Below, piece after piece: positions 42,897-51,989 of a stretch of 64,000 nt of DNA. Each line of letters begins with the position of its first letter. Position 1 is the stretch's first letter. The DNA is from Chloroflexota bacterium (GTDB taxonomy: Bacteria > Chloroflexota > Dehalococcoidia > Lucifugimonadales > Lucifugimonadaceae): the NCBI GenBank assembly GCA_018650845.1, contig JABIFF010000011.1, forward strand, positions 1 through 64,000. The letters are read 5' to 3'. Position numbers and translations under genes: made by a program. A model generated the notes under the pieces. That model was not told the origin of the DNA. It was given only the letters and a program-made list of their open reading frames with translations, and ran no database searches.

Positions 42897-45737
42897 CTAG
42901 CTCCCCGATCCGTTCAGAGAATCACGAATGATCTCTTCAGTCGACCCGAGAGCATCCTGAAGCTGATCTGCATTCTTTCCACCAGCCTGAGCTACAGCCG
43001 GACTTCCACCGCCGCCACCGCCCATACGACCAGCGATTGCCTTTGCGATATTCCCGGAATGAATTCCGGCTTTCACAGTGTCGTCGGTAGCCATCACAAC
43101 CACCATTGGTCGACCGTCGATAACGCTGCCCAGAACTACAACGCCCTTGCCGATCTGGTTCTTAAGATGATCGCCCGTTTTTCGCAAAGCTCCAACATTG
43201 GACGCTGGAACCTCACTAACTTCGACATGAATCGAAGTACCGTCAGCATCAATATCAAAGCTGTTGGATGAATTGTTGGAACTACCCCCACCAACACTGG
43301 CCTGCAGAAGCTGCTCTTCTAATTGAGCGACTTGCTTGCGGGCTTGTGCCAAATCGCTAGCCAGTGCATCAACTCTGCCACTTGCATCCGAAACACCGAC
43401 GCGGAACTTCGCTGCAATATCGTCGAGTGCGCCGAATCGGTCGAAAATCGCCTCTTCTGAAGCAACCCCGGTGATCGCCTCAAGTCGTCGCATTCCTGAA
43501 CCAATTCCGGTTTCCGAAGTGATAACGAACGTGCCGATACCGCCGGTGTGATCCATGTGAGTTCCACCACAGAGTTCGTAACTCCATGGGGCGTCAATCT
43601 TGATCGTCCGAACTTCGTTGTCATAGGTATCTCCGAAGAACGCCAATGCACCCTCTTCGACAGCCTCGCCATACGTTGTCCAGTGCACTTCAACATCGCG
43701 GTTTAAGCGAATCTTCTCGTTGACCCGATCTTGGACAGCCTTGATCTGGTCACGAGTGAGCGCCTGCATGTTTGTGTAGTCGAACCGGAGCCTGTCGGGA
43801 TCAACAACTGATCCAGCCTGACGAACGTGGCTACCGACGATTTCTCGCAAGGCAGCGTGTATCAGGTGGGTAGCTGTGTGATTACGACGAATGCGCTCTC
43901 GACGCTCTCCGTCGATGGTGGCTGTCACCTTGGCACCTTTGGTCAGAGAACCGCTTGTGACGGTTCCGTAGTGCACATTCACATGTCCGTAAGGGGCCTG
44001 CGTATCCGTAATAGATATTTCGACGCTGTCGCCAACGATAGTTCCGGTGTCGCCTACCTGACCACCACGAGCAGCGTAGAACGGTGTCTCACCAAGAATT
44101 AGCTCGACTTCGTCCCCTTCGCTAACAGATTCGACAGCCACACCGTCTTTTACGATTGCGGCTATTGATGTTTCGGAAACGAGTGTCTCGTACCCAACGA
44201 ACGGGGTGTCTTCTACGCCGAGATCTTCATATACACGGGTCGAATCAGCGTTACCGCCGAATCCGCCAGCAGCGCGACCGCGCTCCCGTTGGGCTTCCAT
44301 TTCGGTTTCGAATCCCCTGCGATCCACAGATAGGTCGGCTTCTCCAGCTACCTCTTCGGAAACTTCCACTGGGTAGCCGTAAGTGTCATAGAGAACGAAT
44401 GCTTCCGTGCCTGAAACTTTACTGCGCCATTCGTCGATGTCGTCTGTGTTACCCGCTTCGACGAGTCGCTCCAGTTCGGATATGGCGAGTCGCGTTCCAA
44501 CAGAACGGCCATCATCACCAGCGGGAGATTTCAGCGTCTTTCCGTCTTTGAGAAGTTCAGCAGCGTCTGGATTCTCACTGCGGTAGTCGATCATGCCAGC
44601 AAGTACGAGCGCACCGAATTCCAGTGTTCGAGAGAAACTGTATTCTTCTTGCTCTAGAACATCCTTGATGAATTCGTAGTTGCCAACAAGCTCTGGGTAA
44701 GCGTGACCCATGTGGTCGGACACTGTCTTGGCGACTACAGAAAGCATTGGAGTGTCCACTCCCAGCTCTCGACCAAACAACATGCCTCGACGGATTAGTC
44801 GGCGAAGTACGTAACCTCGTCCCGAGTTGCCCGGAATTACGCCATCACCAATCAAGAACGAAGCAGAACGTGAATGTTCGGCAACTACTCGAATCGACCG
44901 GTCGGTCTCGGTGTCTTGTCCCCACTCTTTTCCAGACAGCTGTTCCACATGCGCGATGATCGGTCGAAAAGCATCGGTTTCATATACGTTCGGAGCACCC
45001 TGCAACACAGCGAGCATGCGCTCGAATCCCATGCCGGTATCGATGTTCTTAGCTGGGAGAACTGTGTCGTTGCCGTCTAGATCACGGTAGAACTGAGTGA
45101 AAACGAGGTTGTAGAGCTCTACAAAATCGTCGTGATAGTTCGGTCCCCACTCGCCATTACGAATCGGATCATCGAACGCTGGCACATCGTCTAGCGAGCC
45201 GCGGTAGTAGTTGATCTCTGAACTCGGGCCACAAACACCTTCATCACCAGCAGGCCCCCACCAGTTGTCCTCATCACCGAATCGGTAGATGCGATCAGCC
45301 GGTATACCGAGTTCTTTCCAGATATTCTCGGCTTCGTCGTCAGTTGTGTAGACGGTGTAATACAGCCGTTCCGGATCGAGGCCGAACCTGTTCGTCAGCA
45401 GATCGAGCGCCCAGGCACATGCTTCCTTCTTGAAGTAGTTGCCGAAGCTGAAGTTCCCCAGCATTTCGAACATCGTGAGGTGAGTATCGTCACCAACCTC
45501 TTCGATGTCAGTCGTGCGGAAACACTTCTGTGAAGTTGTTACGCGTGGGTGTGGTGGCTCTTTTTCACCAGAAAAATAAGGCTTGAACTGAGCCATTCCA
45601 GAATTGATGAGCAACAGCGTTGGGTCTGCGGCAGGAATCAGCGATGCCGAGGGCATTCGAAGGTGATCATGACCTTCGAAGTACGAAAGAAATGCCTCTC
45701 GTAGTTCATCTGCTGTTTTTGGAGGACTGGATGTCAT
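42897..45737 (-). CDS. alaS: Alanyl-tRNA synthetase
   Basis: 946 residues from the ATG at 45737 (MTSSPPKTADELREAF); a GTG at 45755 would add six residues. Class II core: SGMAQFKPYF, TSQKCFRTTDIEEVGDD, EMLGNFSFGNYF. Editing domain: RNHTATHLIHAALRE and the zinc site CGGTHMDHTGGIGTF. The C-terminal DHHA1/C-Ala domain has a Gly-rich RMGGGGGGSPAVAQAGG. Charges tRNA-Ala. It heads a minus-strand unit with ruvX and four aro genes. Confidence 0.98.
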   Translation of the reverse strand: MTSSPPKTADELREAFLSYFEGHDHLRMPSASLIPAADPTLLLINSGMAQFKPYFSGEKEPPHPRVTTSQKCFRTTDIEEVGDDTHLTMFEMLGNFSFGNYFKKEACAWALDLLTNRFGLDPERLYYTVYTTDDEAENIWKELGIPADRIYRFGDEDNWWGPAGDEGVCGPSSEINYYRGSLDDVPAFDDPIRNGEWGPNYHDDFVELYNLVFTQFYRDLDGNDTVLPAKNIDTGMGFERMLAVLQGAPNVYETDAFRPIIAHVEQLSGKEWGQDTETDRSIRVVAEHSRSASFLIGDGVIPGNSGRGYVLRRLIRRGMLFGRELGVDTPMLSVVAKTVSDHMGHAYPELVGNYEFIKDVLEQEEYSFSRTLEFGALVLAGMIDYRSENPDAAELLKDGKTLKSPAGDDGRSVGTRLAISELERLVEAGNTDDIDEWRSKVSGTEAFVLYDTYGYPVEVSEEVAGEADLSVDRRGFETEMEAQRERGRAAGGFGGNADSTRVYEDLGVEDTPFVGYETLVSETSIAAIVKDGVAVESVSEGDEVELILGETPFYAARGGQVGDTGTIVGDSVEISITDTQAPYGHVNVHYGTVTSGSLTKGAKVTATIDGERRERIRRNHTATHLIHAALREIVGSHVRQAGSVVDPDRLRFDYTNMQALTRDQIKAVQDRVNEKIRLNRDVEVHWTTYGEAVEEGALAFFGDTYDNEVRTIKIDAPWSYELCGGTHMDHTGGIGTFVITSETGIGSGMRRLEAITGVASEEAIFDRFGALDDIAAKFRVGVSDASGRVDALASDLAQARKQVAQLEEQLLQASVGGGSSNNSSNSFDIDADGTSIHVEVSEVPASNVGALRKTGDHLKNQIGKGVVVLGSVIDGRPMVVVMATDDTVKAGIHSGNIAKAIAGRMGGGGGGSPAVAQAGGKNADQLQDALGSTEEIIRDSLNGSGS

Positions 45738-45814
45738 TTTGTATCCGAACTGCACGCAAAGTGTTCATCTGAAATTAATCGAAGAACTGATTTTAGTTAT
45801 GGGGCAATTTGTGT

Positions 45815-45847
45815 GTCAAAGTTGATTTGCGTCATTTGAACTTTGAC
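45815..45847. promoter_or_regulatory. Perfect inverted repeat in the alaS / GT20 divergent region
   Basis: GTCAAAGTT (45815-45823) and AACTTTGAC (45839-45847), nine-base arms with no mismatch and a 15-base spacer. It lies 78 bases before the alaS start and 102 before the GT20 start. It could be an operator or an RNA hairpin in the alaS leader. Confidence 0.4.
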
Positions 45848-45948
45848 GGGGACCACTTCGAGTGATTGAATTTGTCTCAGAATCGTTACGACCACCGTGA
45901 CTTGCTACGAAGATTCGTCGTAGCGGGCATCCCGGCAGGGCAAATTAC

Positions 45949-47496
45949 ATGGCTCCAACGAGCGGTGATAAATCTCATATCGACAGTACACCGGCAACTA
46001 GTTTGTCGTATGCCGCACGACGTTTGTTAGGCAATCGCAAACTAATTGTTGCTGCAAACCGCGGTCCTTTGTCGTTCACTGAAGATCATACTGGGCAACT
46101 CGCCCCACGTTCGGAGCCATCACGCGGGTTTGAACAGTTTGAAGCCTTCTCTGATGTCGAGATTTCATGGGTGACGGGAGCTGTCAGTGCTGCTGATCGC
46201 AAAGCCGCCGATACTTTAGGCGATCCCGCCGGCCTAATACAGAACGATGTACTTCCCAAAGATTGGGCAACAAGGTTCGTATCGTTGCCCCGACGCGTTC
46301 ATCACAAGTTCTACAACGTCATCTGCAATCCTCTCTTATGGTTCATGCTGCACCGATCGTGGAGCCCGACGTTCACTCCAAACATCGGATCCGATGAACA
46401 CGATGCGTGGGAACGGGGATATAAAGCCGTAAACGAATCGTTTGCCACGACTGTTGTCGAACTTGCCGGCGATGAAGAAATTGCGCTGCTATGTCGCGAT
46501 TATCAACTGATGCTGGTTTCGGGGTACGTTCGGAAACAGCGACCCACTGCGATTATTCACCAATCATTCGAAACTCCTTGGCCGTGGCCGTCAGACTTCG
46601 AAATACTTCCGAGCAATTGGCGTTATGAATTGCTTCATAGTCTATTGTTGGCCGATGTTATTTCGTTTTCGTCGAATCAGGATATAGACGCATTTATTGC
46701 ATGTGCGAAGTCGACTTTAGGTGACGAAATTCGAGTAGAGGATTCCAAATCTCAACATCTCTCGTTTGGCGATCACCAAATACAGCTCACGGTTTCACCG
46801 CCTCCAGTTCGCTCTTCAAGATTCAAACTGGTCGCAGAATTTGAAGCCACTCAACGAGCAATCAGTCAATTGAACGAATGGAGCGGTCAACACACTTTCG
46901 TTACTGTCGACCGGGCTGAGCCACACAAAAATATTGTCCGATCTATCAACGCTTTCGGAGAGCTTCTCAAGAAGCAACCTGAGTTAACGAACGATGTGCG
47001 ATTTCTCCTTTATCTCACTCCCGGACCAGCCCATATCTCGGCTTACAAACGTCTGCTCGAAGAAATTCGACGTTCTGCTCGCCGGGTGAACGACAGATCA
47101 AATGGTGTCAACCCGGTACATATTCGTGAGGACGGCAATTTCTCTCGCGCCGTTGCAGCACTTGCTACATACGACACGCTAGTCTCGGTGCCGCTGGTTG
47201 ATGGAACCGGACGGTCTATCCTTGATGGTCCGCTGGTCAACACGAAACAGGGAGGCATGATTCTCAGCGAAACGACTGCCGCGGCAGAACTGCTGGCAGA
47301 TCAAGTTTCGTTGGTCGGCTTCTCCGACGTTGCAGCAATGGCCAGCGCTATGTCAGATGCTGTCGCAGAGGATTCATCGTCCCGGAAAAACAAGTCAGAC
47401 GATACTCGCAGGACTATCGAAAACCTTGTAGGAGCGACCGACTCTGGGCAGCCGATATACGAGATCATCGAACGACTCATCGAAACTGTCGATTAG
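45949..47496 (+). CDS. GT20 glycosyltransferase (trehalose-6-phosphate synthase-like), divergent
   Basis: 515 residues with the OtsA two-Rossmann layout: NRGPLSF (37-43), the acceptor-domain block HHKFYNVICNPLLW (OtsA: YYNxFSNxxLWP), CRDYQLMLVSGYVR (OtsA: VQDYHLxLVPxxLR), then VDRAEPHKNIVRSINAF (OtsA: VDRLDYTKGI..R). The donor end PLVDGTGRSILDGPLVNT replaces the OtsA DGMNLVAKE region. The nucleotide-sugar or acceptor preference may therefore differ; glucosylglycerol- or other compatible-solute phosphate synthesis is possible. No adjacent phosphatase gene. An MscS channel gene follows convergently 11 bases away. Confidence 0.8.
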   Translation: MAPTSGDKSHIDSTPATSLSYAARRLLGNRKLIVAANRGPLSFTEDHTGQLAPRSEPSRGFEQFEAFSDVEISWVTGAVSAADRKAADTLGDPAGLIQNDVLPKDWATRFVSLPRRVHHKFYNVICNPLLWFMLHRSWSPTFTPNIGSDEHDAWERGYKAVNESFATTVVELAGDEEIALLCRDYQLMLVSGYVRKQRPTAIIHQSFETPWPWPSDFEILPSNWRYELLHSLLLADVISFSSNQDIDAFIACAKSTLGDEIRVEDSKSQHLSFGDHQIQLTVSPPPVRSSRFKLVAEFEATQRAISQLNEWSGQHTFVTVDRAEPHKNIVRSINAFGELLKKQPELTNDVRFLLYLTPGPAHISAYKRLLEEIRRSARRVNDRSNGVNPVHIREDGNFSRAVAALATYDTLVSVPLVDGTGRSILDGPLVNTKQGGMILSETTAAAELLADQVSLVGFSDVAAMASAMSDAVAEDSSSRKNKSDDTRRTIENLVGATDSGQPIYEIIERLIETVD

Positions 47497-47507
47497 CCGA
47501 AAGCCAA

Positions 47508-48944
47508 CTATTCGTTGTCGGCGGTGTCGACGAGAAGCGTGCGAGCCTGAATGTCCATAGTGGCGTCAGCGACTCTCGCAGCAGCAGCCATCGCCGTCGC
47601 TGCCAGCAACTCTTCACGACGCTCAGGCGTCATCTCCAAGTCATCGTGGCTTCCAACCGGTGTAGTGGGGCGTGTCGGCTTGGGTGTGGGCCTAGCAGCC
47701 GGGGTTGCGGTTGGAGGTTTGCCTGTATCTCGCACTGCGTCTGCAACAACTTCAGGTCTGAACGGTGGTTGCGCTTCGCCCCAGTAAACAGTCTGGTGCG
47801 GGAACGGAATTTCGATTCCTTCAGCATCTAGGCGAATTTTAATGCGCTTACGCATCTCGCCCATAATCTCCCACTGCTTCATTGGCTTGCAATCGCCCAG
47901 CATCTTGAAAGTAACGGCTGAATCATCGAGTGAGTTCAGGCGAAGAACCTGCGGAGGAGTGATGAGCATCAGACCGTAATAAGGATCGGCTGCAATCTCT
48001 TCGCCGATGTCGTTCAACACTTCGATCACCCTGTCGACGTCCTCTTTGTAAGCGACGCCGATATCAAGATTCACTCTCGACCAGTACTTCGTCTTGTTAG
48101 AAGCCACGGTGATTTCGCCGTTAGGAATCACGTGGACTTGACCATCGAGATCACGAAGCACCGTGCGCCTCAGGTTGATCGACTCAACAAGACCCGAGAT
48201 GCCGGCAATCGTCACAACGTCGCCAGTGCGGTACTGGTTCTCAGCAAGAATGAAGATCCCCGCGATCAGATCACGAACAAGGTACTGAGCCCCGAATCCA
48301 ACAGCGATACCAGCGATTCCGAATCCACCAAGTACCGGCCCAATCGGAACGGAAAGTTCAGTCAGCACCATAAACAGAGCTGATACGTAAATAAGTGCGA
48401 CAGCCCCGCCGACAAATACGCTGGATAGCGTTTCTGAACGCTTCAACACCTCATCGTGATCTGCCGTCGATGCTTGTCCGAGCATGATCGAAGACAACAC
48501 TCTAGGAATTACTCTGCGAGCTATCCGGGTGACGACCCAGCTCATAAACAGAATCAGAACGATGCGGAGTCCATCGGTCGCCAGCCAGTTGCCTGTAGCC
48601 GAACCAGCGTCTTTCAAATACCCGATGGCTGGATCGATATTGTTCCCAAGAACGGACAGAATCCCAAGAATTGCAGCTACAGCAAATACAGCAGCGACTA
48701 AGAAGTTCGAAATCCACGAATCGGCAGCCTGAACAGCCATACCCACATCGGCGGTAGCTTCGTGTTGATCTAGTCCTCGAACCGCTTGTCGCAATCCACG
48801 ACGCAAGATGATCCGAACCACCCACCAACCGATAATCGCGCCGGCGGCTATTAGCGCAGCCCAAAGCCCGCCTTCCGCAAGCCAAGCCATAAAGCTGCCT
48901 TCAGCAGGGTGTCCGAGGAACGTATCGAGGAAAGAATCGCCCAT
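47508..48944 (-). CDS. MscS-family mechanosensitive ion channel
   Basis: 478 residues. Four N-terminal hydrophobic helices (about 25-48, 78-100, 123-143, 172-193) precede the pore helix with GGFGIAGIAVGFGAQYLVRDLIAGIFIL (about 203-230 in blocks). The MscS beta domain (YRTGDVVTIAGISGLVE, DGQVHVIPNGEI) and the cytoplasmic alpha/beta domain ending IEIPFPHQTVYW follow. A Pro/Thr-rich low-complexity tail (about 400-430) precedes an Ala-rich helix. It releases solutes on osmotic downshock. The GT20 neighbour suggests an osmotic theme. Confidence 0.93.
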   Translation of the reverse strand: MGDSFLDTFLGHPAEGSFMAWLAEGGLWAALIAAGAIIGWWVVRIILRRGLRQAVRGLDQHEATADVGMAVQAADSWISNFLVAAVFAVAAILGILSVLGNNIDPAIGYLKDAGSATGNWLATDGLRIVLILFMSWVVTRIARRVIPRVLSSIMLGQASTADHDEVLKRSETLSSVFVGGAVALIYVSALFMVLTELSVPIGPVLGGFGIAGIAVGFGAQYLVRDLIAGIFILAENQYRTGDVVTIAGISGLVESINLRRTVLRDLDGQVHVIPNGEITVASNKTKYWSRVNLDIGVAYKEDVDRVIEVLNDIGEEIAADPYYGLMLITPPQVLRLNSLDDSAVTFKMLGDCKPMKQWEIMGEMRKRIKIRLDAEGIEIPFPHQTVYWGEAQPPFRPEVVADAVRDTGKPPTATPAARPTPKPTRPTTPVGSHDDLEMTPERREELLAATAMAAAARVADATMDIQARTLLVDTADNE

Positions 48945-49056
48945 AGCCGGTTTGTAGCGTCAGATTCTGCGACAAATAAATGATTACGTCGCGGTTCGTG
49001 GTCAGTAGATGAACACAGACGATACAGGTCGACCTGTATCTCAAACTGAACGGGTG

Positions 49057-49629
49057 CTACTTCCCGCTACTTTCCCAGAGTGTGACGTATGGTCCGCTCT
49101 TTCCGGAAATCAGGCCAGCGAGATCTTGTTTGGTCGTGTCTTTGATCGACTCACGCTCTTTGGTCATCAGTCCAAACAACTGCTCATTCAGTTGTTCAAT
49201 CGCCTGCGGAGAAAGCTTCTTCCCGAATAGCTCACGCGTCGCTTCTTGGAGTTGCGGTAGTTCAAATGTCAGCAATGTACCCGTGAAGAACAGCACTCCT
49301 ACGGAACCGCCAGGCTCGTTCGAACCCTCGGGCGTATTGATTCCAAGTTCAGCGATTATGCGTTTGAGCGAATTGGCTCTCACAACAGCTTCAACCTGTT
49401 GCGGAATACCCATTAGCTCAAGAAAACCGATGTCATGTCTTCGAATGAGTTTGGAAAAATCTTTCTCGACGTTTGAATAGAACTCTTCGCCTAAAACATT
49501 CGAAATGGAAAGACTGAGAACTGCTGGACCGCCTGCGCGGTCTTTTCGGGCGTCGATTGCCAAGAACTCACGAAGGTGAGGAAAAATACACAGTGTTATA
49601 TCGGCGTTTCCGCGGTCAGAATCAAACAT
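49057..49629 (-). CDS. Hypothetical protein, 190 residues
   Basis: I do not recognise this family. The protein appears soluble with no signal peptide or clear membrane helix: alternating hydrophobic and charged segments, GGPAVLSLSISNVL (about 33-46), a helical DFSKLIRRHDIGFLELMGIP, PGGSVGVLFFTGTLLTFELPQL and a charged C-terminal helix (AIEQLNEQLFGLMTKERES). It lies 15 bases after the zinc-ribbon gene on the same strand. Codon use and the spacing argue that it is real. Confidence 0.6.
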   Translation of the reverse strand: MFDSDRGNADITLCIFPHLREFLAIDARKDRAGGPAVLSLSISNVLGEEFYSNVEKDFSKLIRRHDIGFLELMGIPQQVEAVVRANSLKRIIAELGINTPEGSNEPGGSVGVLFFTGTLLTFELPQLQEATRELFGKKLSPQAIEQLNEQLFGLMTKERESIKDTTKQDLAGLISGKSGPYVTLWESSGK

Positions 49630-49644
49630 CTATCGATTCTAGCC

Positions 49645-50091
49645 TTAGTTAATTCCGAATATCTGCTTCACACGCTGGAAAATGCCGACCTTCTCGCCAC
49701 GACGAGCCTGATGCCAACTTTTCTCAGCGGACGCTGACCTACCTAGATTCGAGCCACGCTTTTTCATCACGTCTCTAATCTCTCGATCTTCGCTCTTGTC
49801 GAGCCAGAATCCAGCGTCGTTAGGACACGCTTCAATCTCCAGGTTGTACCCGCGGTAGCGGAATCGAACCATCTGATCACTACAGTGAGGGCAAGCGTGG
49901 TCGACAACGTGCTTGCCGTACTGTCTCTGACCTTTGACCATATCGTCGCTGGCAGCGTTGTCTTCCAGCGATTCAAGCGCAGCAGTCGTTAGCCATACGC
50001 CATCGCACTGGTCGCACTTGAACGATTCTTCACCTGAAGTTTTTGACTCGACGAGGTGAGATTGATCTACCGGACATGTTAGTTGTGACAA
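49645..50091 (-). CDS. zf-TFIIB zinc-ribbon protein
   Basis: 148 residues with two zf-TFIIB-like knuckles: TCPVDQSHL...KCDQCDGVWL (about 5-34) and ACPHCSDQM...EACPNDAGFWLDKSED (about 66-100). The WL-E/D motif after each second Cys pair is typical of the family. The C terminus is basic (KKRGSNLG to KVGIFQRVKQIFG). Function unknown; such proteins are often small nucleic-acid- or protein-binding adaptors. Followed closely by the 190-residue unknown protein. Confidence 0.82.
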   Translation of the reverse strand: MSQLTCPVDQSHLVESKTSGEESFKCDQCDGVWLTTAALESLEDNAASDDMVKGQRQYGKHVVDHACPHCSDQMVRFRYRGYNLEIEACPNDAGFWLDKSEDREIRDVMKKRGSNLGRSASAEKSWHQARRGEKVGIFQRVKQIFGIN

Positions 50092-50176
50092 ATTCCAGAG
50101 CCCTTTGAATAATTGAACTGATATCTCATTGTACGAACTCTACTTCGAATCCGTTTCGTTTCGACTTAACCCGGAG

Positions 50177-50680
50177 TTACGCGTTCGGTGTCGAATCTGT
50201 AGTTTCGGCGTCGTCTAGGGTGTACCTAAAGTCACAGTGCGTTGCACCTTGCATAATCGTCTGGGTACGCTCGAGTTTCACTTCGGAGTTGAACCCCGAA
50301 CAAAACTCGAAATCACGAGTACAAGAGAAAATGTCTCCAAGATCGCCGAACCCTAGTTCGTTGTACATTTCGGCATATTTACATCGGGTTACATCGAACG
50401 AATAACGACTCGGCGTGTTCTCGATGATGTCGACTTCAAGTGCCCCGTGTCGTCGCCACGCATCTTTGTTTGACGCGTAATCCTCGAGTCCGTTCGACCC
50501 GATACCTTTGGCGAACTGCGCACCTTGTTCACGAGCCAACTTGGTGATTGCCGCACGAGCGATCTCGTTTGTGCGTTCGGTGCCGATTTCTTCTTGGAAC
50601 TCACGAAGCATTGGCCCGAGAATCATCGCCTCAACACGCCGACGATCGATTACATCCATCTCACTTGGATCAAATGCCAT
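50177..50680 (-). CDS. L-2-amino-thiazoline-4-carboxylic acid hydrolase-like protein
   Basis: 167 residues resembling the ATC hydrolase family: VTRCKYAEMYNELG (about 97-110), then DIFSCTRDFEFCSGFNSEVK and the closing QGATHCDFRY. Conserved Cys residues are in RCKY, FSC, FC and HCDF. Characterised members open the thiazoline ring to form N-carbamoyl-cysteine or act in related Cys-dependent chemistry. The annotation here is by motif only. It is 33 bases downstream of the thiolase gene and may be in one transcript. Confidence 0.75.
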   Translation of the reverse strand: MAFDPSEMDVIDRRRVEAMILGPMLREFQEEIGTERTNEIARAAITKLAREQGAQFAKGIGSNGLEDYASNKDAWRRHGALEVDIIENTPSRYSFDVTRCKYAEMYNELGFGDLGDIFSCTRDFEFCSGFNSEVKLERTQTIMQGATHCDFRYTLDDAETTDSTPNA

Positions 50681-50713
50681 TTTGAATTCCTCTTCTCAAA
50701 TAAGCTTGAGCAA

Positions 50714-51910
50714 CTATTGAAGTGAAACGCTCATAGCCACGGCGCCGCCACCAGCATGACAAATCACGGCTAGTCCTTCGGTGCCTTTGTTAGCTTGTAG
50801 TCCGTACATCAGAGTGACGAGAATACGTGATCCGCTAGCGCCTATCGGGTGGCCAAGGGCAATCGCACCACCTCGTAGGTTTACGGCATCCCAATCCCAA
50901 TTCAGTGCCTGACCATTCGCCAACACCTGAGCCGCAAAAGCCTCATTGACTTCAATTTGGTCAAATTCGTCCAATGACTGTCCGGTTTTCTCAAGCAACT
51001 TGGTTACCGCAATCCGGGGAGCATCGAACAGCATCCCCGGCTCGTTAGCTGCATGCGCATAGCCTGTAATACGAGCGACAGGCCCTCTCGATGAGTTCGA
51101 AGCCGCTTGTTCGTTTGTGACGATAACGGCAGCCGCACCATCGCTGATCGAAGATGCATTTCCGGGAGTAACAGTTGTACCGGGTGGGAACACAGTCGGT
51201 AGCGCAGATAGGCCGTCAAGCGTAGTGTCGGAGCGAGGTCCTTCATCGGTATCGACGATGGTCACCTTGCCGCGTCGGCCTTTTACTTCAACTGGAATGA
51301 TTTCTTCTGCAAATGCGCCTTCGTTTGAAGCTGCCGCAGCGAACCGGTGACTCCGTTCAGAAAATTCGTCCTGTTGCTCGCGTGTGACGCCATACTTCTC
51401 ACTAATCGCTTCTGCGGAACCACCCATATGACGGTTCTCAAACGGGCACCATAGCCCATCGTGAATCATCGAATCGACTAGGTTCGTGTCGCCCAATCGT
51501 TGTCCGGTGCGACTATTGAGCAAAAGATGCGGTGCAGCGCTCATGTTTTCCATGCCCCCGGCAACCACTGCCGACGCTTCACCGAGCTGAATCGATTGCG
51601 AAGCCAGAATCACAGCTTGCATCCCTGATGCGCAGGCTTTGTTGATAGTCAGGGCCGAAACAGAATTGGGAATTTCAGCTGCTATCGCGGCTTGTCGAGC
51701 AGGTGTTTGCCCGAGTCCAGCCGAAAGCATATTGCCCATAACCGTGTATTCGACTTCGTTGGGAGCGATACCCGAACGTTCAATCGCTGCTTTGATCGCC
51801 GTTGCGCCTAGATCAGTCGCGGCAGTCGTCGAGAGTCCACCTTGGAATTTACCGAGCGGAGTTCGAGCTGCACCAGTGATGAATACATCGCTTTTGAGAG
51901 CGTTGACCAT
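50714..51910 (-). CDS. Acetyl-CoA acetyltransferase (thiolase)
   Basis: 398 residues. The nucleophilic Cys93 is in INKACASGMQAV. Further motifs are NEAFAAQ, GGAIALGHPIGASGSR (catalytic His) and the C-terminal VICHAGGGAVAM, where most thiolases have CIGGGMG. Consistent with a biosynthetic or degradative thiolase condensing or cleaving acyl-CoA. Substrate chain length is not evident. Confidence 0.92.
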   Translation of the reverse strand: MVNALKSDVFITGAARTPLGKFQGGLSTTAATDLGATAIKAAIERSGIAPNEVEYTVMGNMLSAGLGQTPARQAAIAAEIPNSVSALTINKACASGMQAVILASQSIQLGEASAVVAGGMENMSAAPHLLLNSRTGQRLGDTNLVDSMIHDGLWCPFENRHMGGSAEAISEKYGVTREQQDEFSERSHRFAAAASNEGAFAEEIIPVEVKGRRGKVTIVDTDEGPRSDTTLDGLSALPTVFPPGTTVTPGNASSISDGAAAVIVTNEQAASNSSRGPVARITGYAHAANEPGMLFDAPRIAVTKLLEKTGQSLDEFDQIEVNEAFAAQVLANGQALNWDWDAVNLRGGAIALGHPIGASGSRILVTLMYGLQANKGTEGLAVICHAGGGAVAMSVSLQ

Positions 51911-51989
51911 GAAGAAGCTTTCTAACTACTAGCCTGTGATCTGAGAAACGGTCAGCCGAGTATAAATCGACTTTACGTACCGTGCCGTT

